Assembly (NCBI GenBank): GCA_021732025.1 | Contig: JAKFVU010000034.1 | Location: 1-64,000 of the forward strand | DNA length: 64,000 bases | Reading direction: 5' to 3' | Origin: Candidatus Obscuribacterales bacterium | GTDB lineage: Bacteria > Cyanobacteriota > Vampirovibrionia > Obscuribacterales > Obscuribacteraceae | Part shown: piece by piece, positions 56,626-64,000 of the stretch | Layout of the letters: the number at the start of each line of letters is the position of its first letter | How positions within the stretch are numbered: the first letter of the stretch is position 1 | The notes under the pieces: model-generated | The model's input: the letters and a program-made list of their open reading frames with translations, nothing else | Told to the model about the DNA's origin: nothing | The model's database searches: none | Position numbers and translations under genes: made by a program

Positions 56626-58074
56626 ATGGAAAAGCTAATCTACGAGAAATCACAAGCTGGCAGAAGAACCGAAATTCTTCCCAAGCCTGGAGTGCCACAC
56701 AAAGCTCTAGATACGATTATTCCGAAGGGCTATATTCGAGAGACTGCAGCCGCTCTGCCGGAGGTAAGTGAGCTAGAGGCTGTACGACACTTCGTCAAAC
56801 TCTCTCACCTCAATCATTGTATTGATACAGGCTTCTATCCTTTGGGCTCATGTACGATGAAGTACAATCCAAAAATCAACGACGCCATGGCCGCCTTAGA
56901 AGGTTTCAGAGAGCTTCACCCCAATCAACCAGAAGACCAAGTTCAGGGCGCCTTAGAGCTGCTTTATCTGCTTGAACGTTCAATCTCAAATATTGTCGGA
57001 TTGCCAGCGGTTACCTTGCAACCAGCTGCTGGTGCCCATGGTGAGATGACTGGCTTGCTCTTGATTAGAGCTTACTTTGAATCAAAAGGCGATCTCAAAC
57101 GCCGCACAGTTATTGTTCCTGATACTGCCCATGGTACCAATCCAGCTACTGCTGCTTTGGCCGGTTTTGACGTTGTCGAAATTAAGAGCAACGACCGCGG
57201 CCTTGTTGATATCGAGGCATTGAAAGCGGTGCTAGGACCTGATACAGCTGCGATCATGCTAACTAACCCGAACACACTTGGCCTCTTCGAAGAAGAAATT
57301 ATGACCGTGCAAAAGTTGGTGCACGAAGCTGGTGGTCTGCTCTACTATGATGGCGCTAACTTAAACGCCATTATGGGCTTGGTTCGCCCTGGTGATATGG
57401 GCTTCGATGTCTGCCACCTCAACTTGCACAAGACCATGTCTACGCCACACGGCGGCGGTGGTCCTGGTGCCTGTGCAGTGGCCTGCCGCGATATTTTAGA
57501 GCCATTTTTACCGAAGCCAGTGGTCAAGAAAACCGGCGATCATTATTCTCTTGATTGGGATAGAGCTCAATCAATGGGCAAGATCAAAGGTTTCTACGGT
57601 AACTTTGGTATTTTGGTTCGTGCTTACGCTTATATTTTGGCTCACGGAAAAGGCGGTCTCTGTCAGGTTTCTAAAGACGCCATTCTCAATGCCAACTATC
57701 TCAAGGTCAAGCTCAGCCGCGCCTTTACTGTGGCCCATGAGCAAGCTTGCATGCACGAATTTGTTTTGTCGGGCGTCAAGCAAAAAGAGCGTGGGGTTTC
57801 TACAGCTCAGATGGCTAAGCGCTTGCTCGACTTTGGTGTACACGCACCAACTGTCTACTTCCCTCTAGTTGTTCCAGAAGCGATGATGATTGAGCCAACT
57901 GAAACTGAAGCCAAAGAAATGCTCGACCGCTTCGCTGATATCATGCTGCAAATTGATAGAGAAACTATTGAGTCGCCAGACATTGTGAAAAACGCACCGA
58001 CCAATACACCGGTGGGCAAGCTTGATGAAGCCACAGCTGCACGCAAGCCAAATCTTCGCTGGAGTCCTAATTAG
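56626..58074 (+). CDS. gcvPB: Glycine dehydrogenase (decarboxylating) subunit 2
   Basis: GcvPB is the PLP-binding half of the split P-protein of the glycine cleavage system. It has [16 protein letters not shown], the segment [36 protein letters not shown] and the Schiff-base Lys269 in [16 protein letters not shown]. At 482 residues it is the normal length for the split type. It requires GcvPA (subunit 1), which is not adjacent, and GcvH, GcvT and Lpd, which are also absent from the window. No glycine riboswitch was recognised in the 62-base upstream spacer. Confidence 0.96.
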   Translation: MEKLIYEKSQAGRRTEILPKPGVPHKALDTIIPKGYIRETAAALPEVSELEAVRHFVKLSHLNHCIDTGFYPLGSCTMKYNPKINDAMAALEGFRELHPNQPEDQVQGALELLYLLERSISNIVGLPAVTLQPAAGAHGEMTGLLLIRAYFESKGDLKRRTVIVPDTAHGTNPATAALAGFDVVEIKSNDRGLVDIEALKAVLGPDTAAIMLTNPNTLGLFEEEIMTVQKLVHEAGGLLYYDGANLNAIMGLVRPGDMGFDVCHLNLHKTMSTPHGGGGPGACAVACRDILEPFLPKPVVKKTGDHYSLDWDRAQSMGKIKGFYGNFGILVRAYAYILAHGKGGLCQVSKDAILNANYLKVKLSRAFTVAHEQACMHEFVLSGVKQKERGVSTAQMAKRLLDFGVHAPTVYFPLVVPEAMMIEPTETEAKEMLDRFADIMLQIDRETIESPDIVKNAPTNTPVGKLDEATAARKPNLRWSPN

Positions 58075-58095
58075 ATAGGGCCTAATTAGATAGGA
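58066..58095 (+). repeat. 15-base tandem duplication covering the gcvPB stop codon
   Basis: CCTAATTAGATAGG(G/A) occurs twice in direct succession. The first copy contains the last codons and stop of gcvPB; the second repeats the same coding end and a second in-frame TAG. This looks like a small slippage duplication. Confidence 0.8.
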
Positions 58096-58101
58096 CCTGA
58101 T

Positions 58102-58716
58102 TTAAACTATATTGTCGAATTCCATCGCCAATTTTAGGTAGGTCATGCGTTCTTTGATGCGGGCGATTTCGCGCTTGGTGCCTTTGATTGGAACTAGACC
58201 ACAAAGTGCCACCAAATTGATAAACATCAATGGTGTCGCTGCGATCATCATTTTGGTCAGCTCATCACCAGCGAACTCGACGTAGCACTTAACTGTGATG
58301 AATAGACCAATCATATTAGTGACAAGAAAAACAATGTAGTGAAGGAAGAGAAAAATACGTTCTCTCAACTCTGCTGCCATAAGAGAAGCCATTTCTGCTC
58401 TCATCTCGGGCGGAACTATTCTGCGACTGTTCTTGGCAAAACTAGGAGTGGACTTGCTTACAGTTTGAGCAGCTCTAGCGTTGGCTGCGTTGGAGGCGTG
58501 AATAGCGTTGCTGCTGATGGTCGGGTCGAAGGTGCCAGGCCCGAAGCGCGAGTGCATTCTAGGGGCTCCACAATTGCCGCAAAACTTTGAGCCTGAGTCA
58601 ATTGCCGCAGAACAATGCATGCAAGAGACACTAGTAGGAGCAACTGAAAGCATCGTCGTGGCCAAATCAAAACCTCGTGGTTGTCGTGGCAGCTCTTGAA
58701 TATATTCTGAGGCCAA
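58102..58716 (-). CDS. Zinc-ribbon membrane protein of unknown function
   Basis: This 204-residue protein has an N-terminal zinc ribbon with two CxxC pairs (SCMHCSAAIDSGSKFCGNCGAP, shown in parts: CMHC at about 32-35 and CGNC at 46-49), a disordered Ser/Ala-rich linker and two membrane helices at about 126-148 and 157-178. The C-terminus is a charged helix. Such 'zinc-ribbon plus two TM' proteins are common and mostly uncharacterised. The start is uncertain: TTG at 58716 with AGG upstream or ATG at 58653. It converges with gcvPB. Confidence 0.75.
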   Translation of the reverse strand: MASEYIQELPRQPRGFDLATTMLSVAPTSVSCMHCSAAIDSGSKFCGNCGAPRMHSRFGPGTFDPTISSNAIHASNAANARAAQTVSKSTPSFAKNSRRIVPPEMRAEMASLMAAELRERIFLFLHYIVFLVTNMIGLFITVKCYVEFAGDELTKMMIAATPLMFINLVALCGLVPIKGTKREIARIKERMTYLKLAMEFDNIV

Positions 58717-58780
58717 CTTGCCTATTTTGAGCAGTGACTAGAAATTTCTTAAGAAAGTCAAGACGCAAAAACTCTAGAAC

Positions 58781-58794
58781 GCCCATAAATGGGC
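58781..58794 (-). terminator. Possible terminator hairpin downstream of the ABC1/UbiB gene
   Basis: GCCCAT/ATGGGC forms a six-base stem with a two-base loop in the 135-base spacer between the ABC1 gene and the zinc-ribbon gene. On the minus strand a TTTTT run follows only after some ten bases, so termination is uncertain. Confidence 0.35.
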
Positions 58795-58851
58795 ATCTTT
58801 CTGTATGCGCTTGTAAAGTGAAAAGCTTAAGAGGCGCGTTAGCGGCTCACT

Positions 58852-60420
58852 CTAACGTAATGAGTTTGTTAAGGAAGCGGCCGATTTGATCAGCTTAATG
58901 GCTGCGCTGCGGTTGAATTTACCATCAGTAAAGACTTCTTTGAAGATGGCCTGGCCCAAGAACTGATTGTTTTTCAACAGCAGGCGATGAGCAAAAGGCA
59001 TGGCCGCATCGACAAAGTTGAACTTGGGATTGATCGCTAGGGCAATTCCTTCCAGAGTGAGCAGAGCTCTCATCACATAAGTGAATTCGGAGGGCAAGCT
59101 AAAGGGATAAGCGAAGCAAACTTCAGAGAAGTCAAACAGCATCTTGCGGAAGCGCACTTTGTTCATCCCTTCAGCAAAGCGAGCATCGATAATCGGTGTA
59201 AGGTCGCGGCAAAGTGCATCTCTATCAGCTTCGGGCTTGAGGAAGCCCATACCGACAAAATCATCTACCAAGTCACGATACTCTCGTTGAATAGTGTGGA
59301 CAAAGGCGTTGATCATATGTTGCTTCAGTTCAGGACTGATGCGGCCCACCATACCAAAGTCAAAAATGCCCACCCGTCCATCTTCCATGATGCGCATGTT
59401 GCCTGGGTGCGGGTCTGCATGGAAGAAACCTTCTTCCAACAACTGGCGCAAGTAAAAATTGGCACCAGTCTTGGTGATTTCTTCGGCATCTAAGCCCATA
59501 GCAGCAATACCAGCCGCGTCATTGATCGGAATACCAGAGACATACTCAATGGTGAGAACGCGTCGGCCTGTCAATTTCCAAACAATGCGAGGAATGTAGA
59601 TTCTGTCGAAATTGCGATACGAACTTCTAAATACATCAGCATTTCTGCCTTCGCGAATGTAGTCAATTTCTTCAAAAGTGGTTTTGGCAAATTCTTCGAC
59701 AATACCGGGCCAATCAGTGTGGCGACAAAGGCTTGGATATTTCATTACTTCATCGGCTACAGCAGCAAGAATCTGCACGTCCATGACGATGATCGAACTG
59801 AGATTGGGCCGTTGTACTTTGACTACGACATCACGACCATCATGCAGAGTGGCTCTGTAAGCCTGCGATAGACTGGCTGCAGCAATTGGTTCGTTGTTGA
59901 ATTCTTTGTAGAGGTCTTCTGGTTGCCCACCAAGCTCGCGCAAAATCGTGGCGCGGGCAATTTCAGTAGGAAATTGGTCAACGTTTTCTTGTAGCTTAGT
60001 TAGCTCAAGCATGGCGGGAAGAGGGAGTAAATCGGCCCGAGTGGAGAGTGTCTGACCTATTTTGACAAAAGTTGGTCCTAGAGCGTTTAAGCGTTTGCAC
60101 AGCCAACGGCCAAGCTCGCGGTACTCCTCATAGTCTTGATTCGAAAGTGCGGCCTCTTCGATGTCTTCGACCACATCGCCACGAGTAGCGCGCTCAAATT
60201 CTTCTGCGTGAAACTTGCTAAAGCCTTTGACTGACCAAATGATAGTCCAAACAATCGGAACAACTCTCCAAGCTGCTTTCCAGCTCTGCAATTTGGCAAT
60301 GCGGTTAAACACTTTGATTGTCGATAACAAAAGGCGCCAAGCGCTAACGTCTCTAAAGCTCTCCCTGATTGGGTTGAACTCGCTTGGATTGAAATCGATG
60401 TTGAGGTTCTGAATTGTCAC
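58852..60420 (-). CDS. ABC1/UbiB (AarF) family atypical kinase
   Basis: The protein has the family KxGQ motif in FVKIGQTLSTRADLLP (about 113-128), the Ala-rich nucleotide loop AAASLSQAYRATL, the catalytic-lysine region VVVKVQRPNL, and the kinase-like motifs FFHADPHPGNM and IFDFGMVG. ABC1/UbiB proteins are needed for quinone or prenyl-lipid metabolism; they have ATPase rather than classic kinase activity. It has 522 residues and a C-terminal hydrophobic stretch, with a GTG start. Several copies are typical of cyanobacteria, but only one is in this window. Confidence 0.92.
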   Translation of the reverse strand: MTIQNLNIDFNPSEFNPIRESFRDVSAWRLLLSTIKVFNRIAKLQSWKAAWRVVPIVWTIIWSVKGFSKFHAEEFERATRGDVVEDIEEAALSNQDYEEYRELGRWLCKRLNALGPTFVKIGQTLSTRADLLPLPAMLELTKLQENVDQFPTEIARATILRELGGQPEDLYKEFNNEPIAAASLSQAYRATLHDGRDVVVKVQRPNLSSIIVMDVQILAAVADEVMKYPSLCRHTDWPGIVEEFAKTTFEEIDYIREGRNADVFRSSYRNFDRIYIPRIVWKLTGRRVLTIEYVSGIPINDAAGIAAMGLDAEEITKTGANFYLRQLLEEGFFHADPHPGNMRIMEDGRVGIFDFGMVGRISPELKQHMINAFVHTIQREYRDLVDDFVGMGFLKPEADRDALCRDLTPIIDARFAEGMNKVRFRKMLFDFSEVCFAYPFSLPSEFTYVMRALLTLEGIALAINPKFNFVDAAMPFAHRLLLKNNQFLGQAIFKEVFTDGKFNRSAAIKLIKSAASLTNSLR

Positions 60421-60460
60421 TAAATCTGCGTGCCACTGCCTGGAGCTATAAGACTTCCTA

Positions 60461-60488
60461 AGTGTATAGCCTTATTGTATGTTGTCAG
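60461..60488 (-). promoter_or_regulatory. Candidate promoter of the ABC1/UbiB gene
   Basis: On the minus strand CTGACA (-35, five of six matches) is followed 16 bases later by TACACT (-10, four of six). It lies in the 123-base gap after rph, upstream of the ABC1 GTG start. Confidence 0.3.
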
Positions 60489-60543
60489 CAGGAAAGCGCA
60501 GAAATTTAAGATTCATGTGACATTGCTTAAATTTCGGAGATCC

Positions 60544-61272
60544 CTAATTTCGTTTATTGATAAGCAATTGCTGCATTTGGATGATTTCTTTCACCCCTTT
60601 GTTGGCCAACAACATTAGGTCGCCCAATTTTGCAGCGTCATATGGCTTATTTTCTGAAGTCATCTGCAGTTCAAGAATTTTGCCTGACTCTGTTAAGACG
60701 ATATTGCTGTCCATTTCCGCTTGCGAATCTTCGCTGTAGTTCGGATCTAGCAATAGTTGGCCATTCAACTGCACAACTGATACAGCAGCCATGTGCTCAG
60801 TAATCGGCAATTCGTCAAAAACTCCGGCTTTACGCAGCTTGGCCAAAGCATCATAGAGAGCTAAGAAGCCACCGCAAATTGATGATACGCGGGTACCGGC
60901 ATCGGCTTGGAGTACATCGCAGTCAATTGTGATAGTGCGCTCACCTAGAGCTCGGCGGTCAATTACAGCTCTGAGGCAGCGTCCAATTAAGCGTTGAATC
61001 TCATTGGTGCGGCCAGAGGCTTGGCCCCGGGTCACTTCCCGTTGCGAGCGCTGCAGAGTTGATCCGGGCAGCATTGAATATTCTGCTGTCACCCAGCCCT
61101 CACCTTTACCGATCAAGAATGCGGGCACTCTCTCTTCGATTTTGGCAGTGCAAAATACTTTGGTATCACCAATTTCGACGAGTACTGACCCATCTGCATT
61201 CTTGGTGAAATTTCTTGTAAATTTGACCGGTCTTAGCTGGTCCCATTGTCGGCTATCGCGCCGCTTATACAT
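60544..61272 (-). CDS. rph: Ribonuclease PH
   Basis: RNase PH is a phosphorolytic 3' exonuclease that trims tRNA and other structured RNA ends. The opening RRDSRQWDQLRPVKFTRNF and the blocks GWVTAEYSMLPGSTLQR and RGQASGRTNEIQRLIGRCLRA (shown in parts) are diagnostic, as is the SSICGGFLALYDAL segment. The ATG at 61272 gives 242 residues, the usual length; a TTG-initiated frame from 61299 adds nine residues without support. It belongs to the same minus-strand run as the ABC1 gene, which lies 123 bases downstream. Confidence 0.96.
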   Translation of the reverse strand: MYKRRDSRQWDQLRPVKFTRNFTKNADGSVLVEIGDTKVFCTAKIEERVPAFLIGKGEGWVTAEYSMLPGSTLQRSQREVTRGQASGRTNEIQRLIGRCLRAVIDRRALGERTITIDCDVLQADAGTRVSSICGGFLALYDALAKLRKAGVFDELPITEHMAAVSVVQLNGQLLLDPNYSEDSQAEMDSNIVLTESGKILELQMTSENKPYDAAKLGDLMLLANKGVKEIIQMQQLLINKRN

Positions 61273-61336
61273 CAAATTCTCGCTTTCTAGTCGAAGCAAG
61301 ACGTAAGTATATAACGTTGAGACGGTTGTTAGGCAA

Positions 61337-62269
61337 TTAGTTTCGACCGAAACGTAGTCTGTTTACTTGGGCTGTACCGGTCACCACTAATTGCTTGCCT
61401 GATGTGACCTTGAGATCGGTGAAGCTGAAATGGATGTCATCTGATTTGGTGCCAAGGTTGGAAAGTCCGTTGATTTTCTTAACGAGAATTTCTGACAGCT
61501 GCGGAGAGATCTCTTGGCCGGCGGTCATTAGTTTGGTATCACCTAACTGTACCCAACCATCTTGAATCGATAATTGGCTCTCAAGCTGGGCAGCAATTGG
61601 CACTGCTAATTGAGCGATGCCGGCTTTGCCTTCGGCTGTCATGCTTACTTTGTTGTTGCGACCAAGGGCAACTGATGCTCCAGTTATGGTCAAGCCAAAA
61701 TTGCCGCCAGCAGCACCAAGCAATCCGGCCAGCATGCCGCCTTTTTTTGTCACGGTGTAGGACAGTTTGTCGAGAGTGCTAGGGGCTTTCAAATATTTGT
61801 TCAAACTATCTTGGGTCACCAGAGCAGTCACTTGCGCTGTAGCCGGGCTGGTAAATTGCAAAACTCTTTGATTGAGCAAGAGACCGGTGTCGAATTTGAG
61901 GGCACCTTGGGTGGTGAGAGAGAGTTTATCGACAATGAAGTCTTCCATATTGCCGCCTTTGACTTCAACATCGAGTGATTTCAGCTCGCCTAAGTTGAGG
62001 TCTAGGTTCCGTGCGGTCAGGTGAATGTTGTCACAAGCGCCTCGTAAAAATTGACCATCTTGCATGTCTATTTCTAGTTTGCCGAAGCGGCCAGAGTTGA
62101 TGTCGACAAATGACAGGGTCGGTGCGCTCAAAGCCTGAGGCATTGCTTGTTGAGGCATTGGCACTTGCATTTGCTGCACTGGCGCCTGCTCTTGGGCGCT
62201 CACTGGAAGATGCGGTGTCAAAGAAGACAGGCAAAGTGTAAAAGCCAGAGTTTGTATGAGCTTATGCAT
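61337..62269 (-). CDS. Exported DUF2993-family protein
   Basis: A signal peptide (about 1-25, ending SAQ) is followed by a short Gln/Pro/Met-rich stretch and a long beta-rich DUF2993 domain (about 50-310). The domain has regularly spaced amphipathic strands (KLEIDMQDGQFLRGACDNIHL and SLDVEVKGGNMEDFIVDKLSL, split in parts). DUF2993 proteins are widespread in cyanobacteria and actinobacteria; LmeA of mycobacteria binds phospholipids and supports lipomannan synthesis. A lipid-binding or lipid-transfer role in the periplasm is the best guess. It lies 37 bases upstream of rph's region in the same direction. Confidence 0.85.
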   Translation of the reverse strand: MHKLIQTLAFTLCLSSLTPHLPVSAQEQAPVQQMQVPMPQQAMPQALSAPTLSFVDINSGRFGKLEIDMQDGQFLRGACDNIHLTARNLDLNLGELKSLDVEVKGGNMEDFIVDKLSLTTQGALKFDTGLLLNQRVLQFTSPATAQVTALVTQDSLNKYLKAPSTLDKLSYTVTKKGGMLAGLLGAAGGNFGLTITGASVALGRNNKVSMTAEGKAGIAQLAVPIAAQLESQLSIQDGWVQLGDTKLMTAGQEISPQLSEILVKKINGLSNLGTKSDDIHFSFTDLKVTSGKQLVVTGTAQVNRLRFGRN

Positions 62270-62304
62270 AGCAGCACCTTATATTGAGTTCTTGCAGATC
62301 ATTG

Positions 62305-62341
62305 TATAAAAAGAAGAGCCCTCTCAGTTTCCTGAAAGGGC
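62305..62341 (-). terminator. Terminator of the Thr-rich lipoprotein gene
   Basis: On the minus strand AGCCCTTTCAG pairs with CTGAGAGGGCT around a GAAA tetraloop, followed by CTTCTTTT. It lies between the lipoprotein gene and the DUF2993 gene. Confidence 0.8.
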
Positions 62342-62367
62342 TTTTCAATTTTTCTACTAACGAAAAT

Positions 62368-62616
62368 CTAGTGAGATTCGGTTGTAGTAGCCGTTGTTGT
62401 GGAAGTTTCGGCTGATGGTGTAGCAGTTGTAGTGCTAGTTGTAGCAGCATCAGTACCAGTTGTGGTGGTAGTGGTGGTTGCTGCAGCATCAGTGCCAGTA
62501 CCGGTGGTGCTGGTTGTGGTGCTGGATGTCTCGGAACTACCACCACTGCAAGCAGCGAGGGAAGTAACGAGGGCCAAGCTGGCGCCTGCAAGGGCTAGGT
62601 TTCTCAAAGTAATCAT
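62368..62616 (-). CDS. Small Thr-rich lipoprotein
   Basis: This 82-residue protein has a signal peptide ending in a lipobox (SLAAC at about 19-23), so Cys23 should be lipidated and the protein anchored in a membrane. The mature part is almost entirely Thr, Ser, Ala and Gly, with the unit TGTDAA occurring twice. There is no globular domain. AAGGAG precedes the ATG by about 13 bases. The composition suggests a flexible, possibly glycosylated surface tether. It is flanked by its own terminator and a promoter candidate. Confidence 0.8.
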   Translation of the reverse strand: MITLRNLALAGASLALVTSLAACSGGSSETSSTTTSTTGTGTDAAATTTTTTTGTDAATTSTTTATPSAETSTTTATTTESH

Positions 62617-62725
62617 GCGGTCGATTCGTCTCCTTCTAATCCTGATGAGTTATTGTCAACGACAGCTCTCTCAGAGTGACAATGGTGGCAAAGCTAGTAA
62701 ATTTCGCCCACCTGAAATCGTTTGA

Positions 62726-62731
62726 ATTATA
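62726..62731 (-). promoter_or_regulatory. Candidate -10 element of the lipoprotein gene
   Basis: On the minus strand a perfect TATAAT lies about 110 bases before the lipoprotein ATG. The -35 region (GCGGAA at normal spacing) is poor. The 234-base spacer holds no other recognised feature. Confidence 0.35.
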
Positions 62732-62850
62732 CAGCCTACTTCTTGCAATTCCGCCTCTTGGCAATGGTGAATGTAAATATCAGTGCCGATTTTTGCTTTG
62801 ATTTTCTAGCATCGTTCTTACATTAGGTTCAATTGCTAGCTATATAGAGG

Positions 62851-64000
62851 TCAATTCGATATAAGGCTTTTGCCTGTCATCTCAATGGGTTTCTCTATTC
62901 CCATGATGGCAAGTAGCGTTGGTGCCACGTCAGCCAGTCCGCCGGGTGTGAGTTTTTTCATACTGTTATTAACAAGGTTAAGCGGATCACATTCTGGCGT
63001 TTGGAAGCTTGCCACCACTAGCGGTACTGGGTTGGTGGTATGGGCTGTGTGGGGTTCGCCGGTTTTGTAGTCAAGTAATTGTTCGATATTGCCATGATCG
63101 GCTGTGACCACAAGGGTGCCGTTAGCCTCTTGCACCGCCGCCAACAATGCCGCAAAGGCTAAATCGACTGACTCTACCGCTGGCACAGCAGCGTCCATAA
63201 TTCCGGTATGGCCAACCATGTCTGGATTAGCGAAGTTGAGCACTATGAATGGGTGCTTTCCGCTTTTAATTGCTTGGCAGGCTAGCTCGCAGACTTGCGG
63301 GGTGCGCATTGCTGGTGCCAAATCATAAGTTGCTACTTTCAAAGAGGGAATTAAGTGCCGCTCTTCACCTGGTAGTTGTGTCTCTTTGCCGCCGTTGAAG
63401 AAATAAGTGACGTGGGCATATTTTTCTGTCTCAGCTGTATGGAATTGACCAATGTGGTGACAAGAGATCACTTCGGGCAGAGTGTTATGTAAATCTTGGG
63501 ATGGTAAAACTTCCGGGCTGAAAGCCACAGGCAATATTAGACTGGCGTCATATTCGGTCATACAGACGTAATAGATAGACGGATTAAGGGGGCGGCCAAA
63601 TTCAGTAAAATCGCTTCGTGTCAGTGCCCGTGATATTTCACGCACGCGGTCTGGTCTGAAGTTGAAGCAGATAACACTATCGCCATCCTTTATAGGAATA
63701 GGATTGATAATTTGAGGAGTTACAAATTCATCGCCGACATTGATAGCGTAAGAGTTTTCCACTGCCTCTTGAGCGCTGGCAGCGTTATTGCCACCCTCTG
63801 ACAACACTAGTGCTCGCCAGTAGGGCTCAACTCTTTCCCAGCGTTGATCTCTGTCCATGGCATAGTAGCGCCCGCAAACTACACCGATTTTGCCGACACC
63901 AACTAGTTTCTCTTCTAATTCGCGCATAAAGCGTTTGGCCGAACGAGGTGGGGTATCGCGCCCATCTAAAATCGGATGAACCACGAGTTCTCTAATTTGA
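62851..64000 (-). CDS. gpmI: 2,3-bisphosphoglycerate-independent phosphoglycerate mutase, partial
   Basis: GpmI interconverts 3- and 2-phosphoglycerate using two manganese ions and a phospho-serine intermediate. The window holds the C-terminal 380 or so residues; the frame stays open to base 64000, so the N-terminus with the catalytic Ser lies outside. Visible motifs are HPILDGRDTPPRS, CFNFRPDRVREI, EKYAHVTYFFNGGKE, LNFANPDMVGHTG and VVTADHGNIEQLLD, the last carrying metal ligands. Full GpmI has about 510 residues. A GTG at 63984 is an internal Val codon, not a start. Its partner in glycolysis, enolase, is at 35 kb. Confidence 0.95.
   Translation of the reverse strand, partial: QIRELVVHPILDGRDTPPRSAKRFMRELEEKLVGVGKIGVVCGRYYAMDRDQRWERVEPYWRALVLSEGGNNAASAQEAVENSYAINVGDEFVTPQIINPIPIKDGDSVICFNFRPDRVREISRALTRSDFTEFGRPLNPSIYYVCMTEYDASLILPVAFSPEVLPSQDLHNTLPEVISCHHIGQFHTAETEKYAHVTYFFNGGKETQLPGEERHLIPSLKVATYDLAPAMRTPQVCELACQAIKSGKHPFIVLNFANPDMVGHTGIMDAAVPAVESVDLAFAALLAAVQEANGTLVVTADHGNIEQLLDYKTGEPHTAHTTNPVPLVVASFQTPECDPLNLVNNSMKKLTPGGLADVAPTLLAIMGIEKPIEMTGKSLISN

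Noticed and set aside
62399-62725. Val-rich plus-strand frame opposite the Thr-rich lipoprotein
   Set aside because: It is the complement of the Thr-codon repeats; the minus-strand frame has a lipobox, ribosome site and terminator.

Overview
The window is a gene-dense bacterial chromosome segment of moderate GC with about 50 protein genes, one tRNA, no rRNA, no insertion sequence and no CRISPR array. Several features point to a non-photosynthetic relative of the cyanobacteria, probably Vampirovibrionia/Melainabacteria and possibly the Obscuribacterales. These are an OmpR-type regulator very close to cyanobacterial RpaB, a DUF2993 protein, a PgpH-type 7TM-HD phosphodiesterase, a long NusB, and polyphosphate and glycogen enzymes without any photosynthesis gene. 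The assignment is an inference from gene content, not a phylogeny.

Layout. 1-1.8 kb: end of pdxS (inferred), pdxT and two small membrane proteins. 1.9-11.6 kb: a carbon/energy block in which an AMP-forming acyl-CoA synthetase and a PPK2 polyphosphate kinase converge on a PDZ protein, glycogen phosphorylase and phosphoketolase. 11.7-17.9 kb: ftsY, nusB, rsmD, a protein with GspE-N-like repeats and PgpH. 18-23.9 kb: galE, a family 2 glycosyltransferase, ruvB, a YibE/F protein, cdsA and tRNA-Ser(GCT). 23.9-34.7 kb: a Pro/Ala-rich unknown, a DMT transporter, an M50 peptidase, bifunctional formiminotransferase-cyclodeaminase, a glutamate dehydrogenase homologue with an altered active site, an unusual metallophosphoesterase, an eIF-2B-family protein and a radical SAM protein. 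34.7-39.7 kb: a zinc-ribbon protein, enolase, an exported unknown, ahcY and an rpaB-like regulator. 40-45.4 kb: two tandem secretin genes whose 5' leaders are nearly identical. 45.4-50.6 kb: a SASA esterase, a BlaI-type repressor, a GmhB-type phosphatase, and a histidine kinase followed by a degenerate REC-GGDEF-REC protein. 50.7-58.7 kb: mrnC, tagA/wecG, csaB, glcE, glcF, an RNase D-like exonuclease, gcvPB and a zinc-ribbon membrane protein. 58.8-64 kb: an ABC1/UbiB-like protein, rph, a DUF2993 protein, a Thr-rich lipoprotein and the 3' part of gpmI, which runs off the window.

Most genes are housekeeping or central metabolism. The best candidates for new biology are: (1) the secretin pair with an almost invariant 113-nt leader that could form alternative structures over the ribosome binding site; (2) the glutamate dehydrogenase homologue whose signature catalytic lysine is histidine; (3) the acyl-CoA synthetase/PPK2 pair beside glycogen phosphorylase and phosphoketolase, which suggests polyphosphate-powered acetate activation; (4) a histidine kinase paired with an output protein in which both receiver domains and the GGDEF site have lost their key residues; (5) a GspE-N-like repeat protein without an ATPase domain.
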